Shown in pieces: positions 59,548 through 64,000 of a stretch of DNA of 64,000 nucleotides. Each line of letters begins with the position of its first letter. Position 1 is the first letter of the stretch. This DNA comes from Dictyophora rubrovolvata (lineage: Eukaryota > Basidiomycota > Agaricomycetes > Phallales > Phallaceae): positions 1,178,001-1,242,000 of the forward strand of contig CP114119.1 in NCBI GenBank assembly GCA_029959195.1, written 5' to 3'. Under the pieces are notes generated by a model. It was given only the letters and a program-made list of their open reading frames with translations. It was not told the origin of the DNA and ran no database searches. The position numbers were made by a program, and so were the translations under genes.

Positions 59548-62500
59548 TTATACTTTCCCTACTAGTTCATTAAAATCCGAAGCCCATTGGGATTTACTAA
59601 TATTCTCCACACAATGGTCGAAACGAGCTGACGTCCCCGGAGTGTTGATCTTACTAAGCGCCGCAATAGCTCGGAGAGCACTGCGTTGTAGTTCCGCCGT
59701 GCGCTCTATGTCCTGCTTCACAGTGTCTTTAGTCACAGCCCCTCCCTGCATAGTGCGCTCCAATTCTGGTGCTATTTCATCGAGTCGTTGAATCAAAAGC
59801 GTCGGCGCAATTTGCGAAAGACGGAACACCATCATGTGGCAAAGGACCTTGACTTCGTCCGAATCATCTGCTAAGCCATTAAAAACACGGGAGACGAATT
59901 CGTGAAGTTCCAGTCTATTGAAACATGTATCCAGCTGTAACAACATTAATAAATAAATAAATAGAGAACCGACGCGAAAACTAGCCAACTGACCAGAGTA
60001 TACATGGTTTCAAAAGCCGTCTTCCGTGCCTCTAACCCATCGTCTACTTTGTGTTTCCACGGCCCCATTTGCACCATACGTATCAAATCTGTATTTATGA
60101 CTGTTTGGGCATAAAGGCGCGGGAGTATAGCCGCAAGGTAATCATGAATAAGGTGGGGTTTATTACGAGCAGCCGCATTTAGAGCAGATAGAGAAAGGCG
60201 ACGAACATCCTTTGAAAATAAATTCAGTCAAACAGAAAAGAAAAAGAAATTTCATATACCAAGTTTTCATCTATTATCAAGGGTAAGAATTCCAGAATGA
60301 ATGGCGCTAATAAGTCGTCGTGAGCACGTGCGGTATCAGCAAACGTATATCGAATGGCAGAAACTACGGTAGCTCGAACTGAGGTATCAGGATCATGGAG
60401 TCGGGCCTATTCTGCATCAATATCGGTCAGCGTGTCAAGAGGTCTCTCACTTGTAAAAGAGGTAAATATTTGGAAGTGTTAGTTAATGTGAGTTTTCCTA
60501 GACAAGCAGCCGCTACATTGCGGATTGCTTCATCAGAGTTTTCGGAATTCTGGAAAAGGGGTGGCCATAGCGTATCCGCCACGTTCTCCAATTGTGGGAC
60601 AGAGCAATTAGTGACAAGCTTAGAATGATTTAATCGGGCAGTAATAAGCTAGGTATAAACCCTACCTCTTTGAGGGCATACAAAGCCAATAGCCTCTTTT
60701 CGTTTTGTAATTGAACGAGATTGATGATAGATGGCAGGAAATGATGCATGTTGCCTATCGCGATATTTCCTGAATGAACTTTTAGTTCAATTTTCCGAAG
60801 AAAAAAAAAAGTCATACCTGCGGCAAACGACGCAGCTGATCTGACTTCCTCAGACTCGTGACTAAACATCGATACGCATATATTGAAGATGTCAGATTGG
60901 AGAGTCATGTCACTAAACAGGGCTGTAAGTCAACATAAATCAACACGACCGTTCTTCTTACATAAATCGACCTAGTTCACCCAAGACTAAAAGACTAAGG
61001 ACTAAATGCGTGTCAGAGGCCTTTGAACCGGACTAAAGAAATTGTCAAGCTAGGCATGTATATTAAACATAAATGGCGGAGACCTACCTTAAGAGGTTTA
61101 GAGAATTCGGCAATAATCCCGGCAGCGATAGACATTTGATTGCGAACCACTTGACTAACGACCTTGGCAACATTTGTAGGGTGTGTGTCAGCAGATTTTG
61201 CGTTATTCAGGGAGATAACCAAACCGGGGACGATATGGGATGCAATCTGCCCATCGGCTCTCACAAGAGCACCAAAAAACCCCAGGAGAGAGTCCAGACA
61301 ACTTCCGGAAACAAGAGGCGAGTGGGCTAGAGGGTAAACATCTTTAAGCATCGAAGCCTCTATCACAGGAAACGAAGTCTCAGGAGAGAGTTGCAATAAC
61401 AGAGTAAATGTAAGCAATGCATGAGATAATAATGCAATATCCGAGGCGGTAATGTATGGTGCCAATTGAGGGATTATATGGGAAGCGAGATGATTGGGAA
61501 TACCACTCTGATATCTGAAGATCCGTCAACTGTATCTAGCTCAAAAATCAGGTTGTATGACAGAAAAAAACTTACTTGCTAATTAACGTATTAAGAGTGG
61601 TAAAGGCATCCACTTTGCCAGTCCGACCCTGCTTTCTGAGAAGATTGAGTATCCACTCAATAGAATCCTCTATCCACTGATTGTCCATTGCAGCATGCAA
61701 AGCGACCTTTTGAACGATCTTCACGGGTCTATCTGTTCGGCTGCCTGAGCGTAAGAGTACTTGCCATTCCTCTCCGCCTTTGGTTTTAATGAATCCAGGC
61801 GCAAAAACCCAAAAATCCGCCATAACATCCCCAGCACAATCTCGAACTTCACTGTCAGTATCATTTATCCGCAACCTTCGAACAGCTTCTGTATAAAGGT
61901 CCTCAATCCAGTTTTCTTGCACCTCGGGCCGCAAAGCTGCTAATAAGGCCGAAAATACCCGGAAGCCTTCAGCTACTATACGTGGATGTTTCTCTCGTAT
62001 GGAGGAAGTGAGAATTGGCGTAATGGACGGCAAGGACAGCGCAAAAGAGTTTGCCGAATGGGTGGCAAAAAATAAAGCTAAGAACAACAGCACGCTGACA
62101 TGTAGCGCTGAAGTTCCTGTGGTTGGCGATTGTAATAAGACAGAACGAGAAGTAGCAATCAGAGCAGCGACTTGATTTACTAAGCATCCGGGAAGGACCG
62201 TTAATAATTCCAGTAGAAGGCCAAATCCTGCCTGGAGGGTGGCAGGTGAGGCTTTAGAACTTTGAAGTTGCTTCAATAACTTCCTGGCTAGTGTGGGAAC
62301 TTGACTTCTAAGAAGAAGATACGGCGTTTCTTCGATGTCCATTTCCCCTTCTTCCTCTCTTTTCCTTTTTCCAACTAAGGGTGAGCTCTCTACGTCCTTT
62401 GCTTGACCCCCATAAACTCCGGTCTGTGTAATTAAGAGGGAGTAAGTTGCCCATATTTCAGACCTAACATTTTCTTCTCTGTCACTAAAACGGGATATGA

Positions 62501-63935
62501 GTACGGGAGACACAGATTTATAGAGAGTGCCAAGTAGCTCCGGGCGCGTGCTTATTATGGATGCTAAAAGTTTGGCTGCTGATCTTCGAATACGATATGA
62601 CGTGTCTTCGTCGTCCGAGTATCTACGTTGCAATGATTAAGTGGAGTAAATATGAGTTGTACAACTTACTCATCACCGACGTCAAATTCATTACCTTCGT
62701 CGGTATCATCCATTTCTGTGTCTTCGTCGTCTTCGCCGCCAGCATAATTCTGGTGGAAAATTTAGTATAATGAGTGGATTAAATATGTTGGAAACATACA
62801 GGATCATATTTAATTAAAGTTATACCGACCGAAATTATTGGCGTTAGAAAAGGAGAGATTTCGGAAGGACATCGCAATACAATAGCCTCCAGCGCCTTCA
62901 CGTAAATATTGTCAGATAGTTATTTTGAAGAAAATATGGAAAAAGAAGACGTGCCTGGACACTGGTTTCCTTCTCCTCCTCGTCCTCCCGTGAGGTAGCC
63001 TTCAAAATTCCTGGTAGCAAATCGCTTAGTACGGGGGTGATTAACTGAGGTGAGGTGCGGGTGATGGCTGCAATCAGCAAAATGGAGCTTTTTTGCATAA
63101 TTGTAGCAGAGGGACCATTAAGGGAAGTGATAATACTATTCCGTAGAAGGGAATTTACAACATGATGTGAGGTGCTCGGTAAGAATTGGGCTGCATATAG
63201 TTCGGTAAATGCAGGAGTGATATGAAAAGGGCCGAAATCCTTACCTAAAGTAAAAATGGCTTTTTTGCGAACAGCGGAGCGATTTTGCTCCATCAAGGGT
63301 ATAAAGACTTCAACAGGGCTGGGCGTGAGGCTTGCAGCCGCCATATGAACGGGAAATCGTGTGACAAGAACAGACAAAATCGACAAGGCTTCGATAAGTG
63401 TTTCCGGAGGTGTGGATGACTAGAAGCATCTGCAATGAGATTTGGAACACACGTAATTAAGGTACAATTACCTCTTGAAGTTGTGCCAGCAACTTGGGTG
63501 AAAGACGGGCACACGCCTTTACGGCGAGAGTGCTATCATGGGGGATCTCCGAGGTAACTGTCTTCAAAGCTATGGATGCTTGTGTCAATTTGAAGGTGAG
63601 AGTTTAAAAACATGTTACCCAATCCAGCGATATCGCGTAATTCCTCATCTTGACTGCCCGAATAGTCAATCAGAGTATCAACGATGTGGTCCATCTGAGC
63701 CTCCCGAACCACCTTAATTAATTGACCAAGACTTAAAAGGGTACGCTTATTATTGAATGCAAATTAAATCAAACTATAAGCACACCATTTTACAGCCTGA
63801 TTCTTAACTTCAGAGATCTTATCCTCCACCAGATTTAAAACATTTTGCAGAACCTTCTTTTCTGTTTGTTCATCACCGGTCAAACTGGTAGGATCTGATT
63901 TGATTTGTGCCATTAGATCACTCAAGGCCATGAAC
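59548..63935 (-). CDS. CAND1/TIP120 cullin-associated HEAT-repeat protein (5' end outside window)
   Basis: CAND1 binds un-neddylated cullin-RING ligases and exchanges their substrate receptors. The protein is a solenoid of HEAT repeats, with alternating helix pairs such as SYRIRRSAAKLLASIISTRP and HPRIVAEGFRVFSALLAALR. The first visible exon (63935 downward) gives FMALSDLMAQIKSDP and EDKISEVKNQAVKWCL, the usual N-terminal repeat; a few residues and the start lie beyond the window. An acidic stretch near 62700 (DDEDTEMDDTDEG type) matches the acidic insert of the family. The C-terminal TIP120 domain ends ELQRSALRAIAALSKINTPG and stops at 59548. More than ten short introns are present. Confidence 0.9.
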
Positions 63936-64000
63936 CTGTAGGGACCGATAAGTAATTAGATGAAGGAACGTTTGCTTCGGCGACACTATCCTAAAGTCCT

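Noticed and set aside
60395-60628. 77-codon plus-strand ORF near the right end
   Set aside because: It is antisense to CAND1 exons and bridges their introns.
1-64000. tRNA or rRNA genes
   Set aside because: I looked for cloverleaf-type patterns and conserved rRNA stretches and found none I could support by eye.

Overview
This window looks like nuclear DNA of a filamentous basidiomycete, most likely an agaricomycete (inference). The host genes are closely packed and cut by many introns of about 45-70 bases. The gene set is typically fungal: a septin, a CSC1-type channel, a Rvs167/Hob1-type BAR-SH3 protein and a mitochondrial MutS homologue.

Left host block (1-16980). The 3' part of an aconitase gene (+) converges with a mitochondrial MSH1-type gene (-), their stop codons 21 bases apart. 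A short divergent promoter separates MSH1 from a Cdc11-type septin (+). Then come an MIT-domain protein with a long disordered linker (+), a CSC1/DUF221 (RSN1-like) channel (-), and an unrecognised multi-exon gene (+).

Repeat island (about 17270-52880, 36 kb). No host gene is visible here. It holds a 11.6 kb Ty3/Gypsy element with two 663-base LTRs; a second, broken Gypsy chromovirus on the minus strand; a Helitron next to the end of a second one; a Tc1/mariner fragment; a foldback MITE; an unknown two-ORF repeat (here 'element X') in two copies; and many solo LTRs. I sort the small LTRs into five families, A to E, by their terminal bases. Many insertions are framed by five-base target duplications, so the insertion order can be read directly. 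One stack is four levels deep (C, then D, then Gypsy-1, then B); another is three deep (A, then B, then C). The copies differ mainly by transitions at former CpG sites, which suggests cytosine methylation with deamination, or a RIP-like process.

Right host block (53150-64000). A BAR-SH3 protein (+) converges with the histone H3K79 methyltransferase DOT1 (-). DOT1 diverges from proline dehydrogenase PUT1 (+), which converges with CAND1/TIP120 (-); CAND1 runs off the window. No operon-like or metabolic cluster is evident: the host genes are ordinary housekeeping genes.

Most unusual points: the nested stacks with intact target duplications; element X, with two possibly related ORFs of unknown family; a 1.5 kb charged open spacer inside Gypsy-1 pol; a hairpin module shared by two LTR families; a palindromic LTR pair; and two GC-AG introns in host genes.
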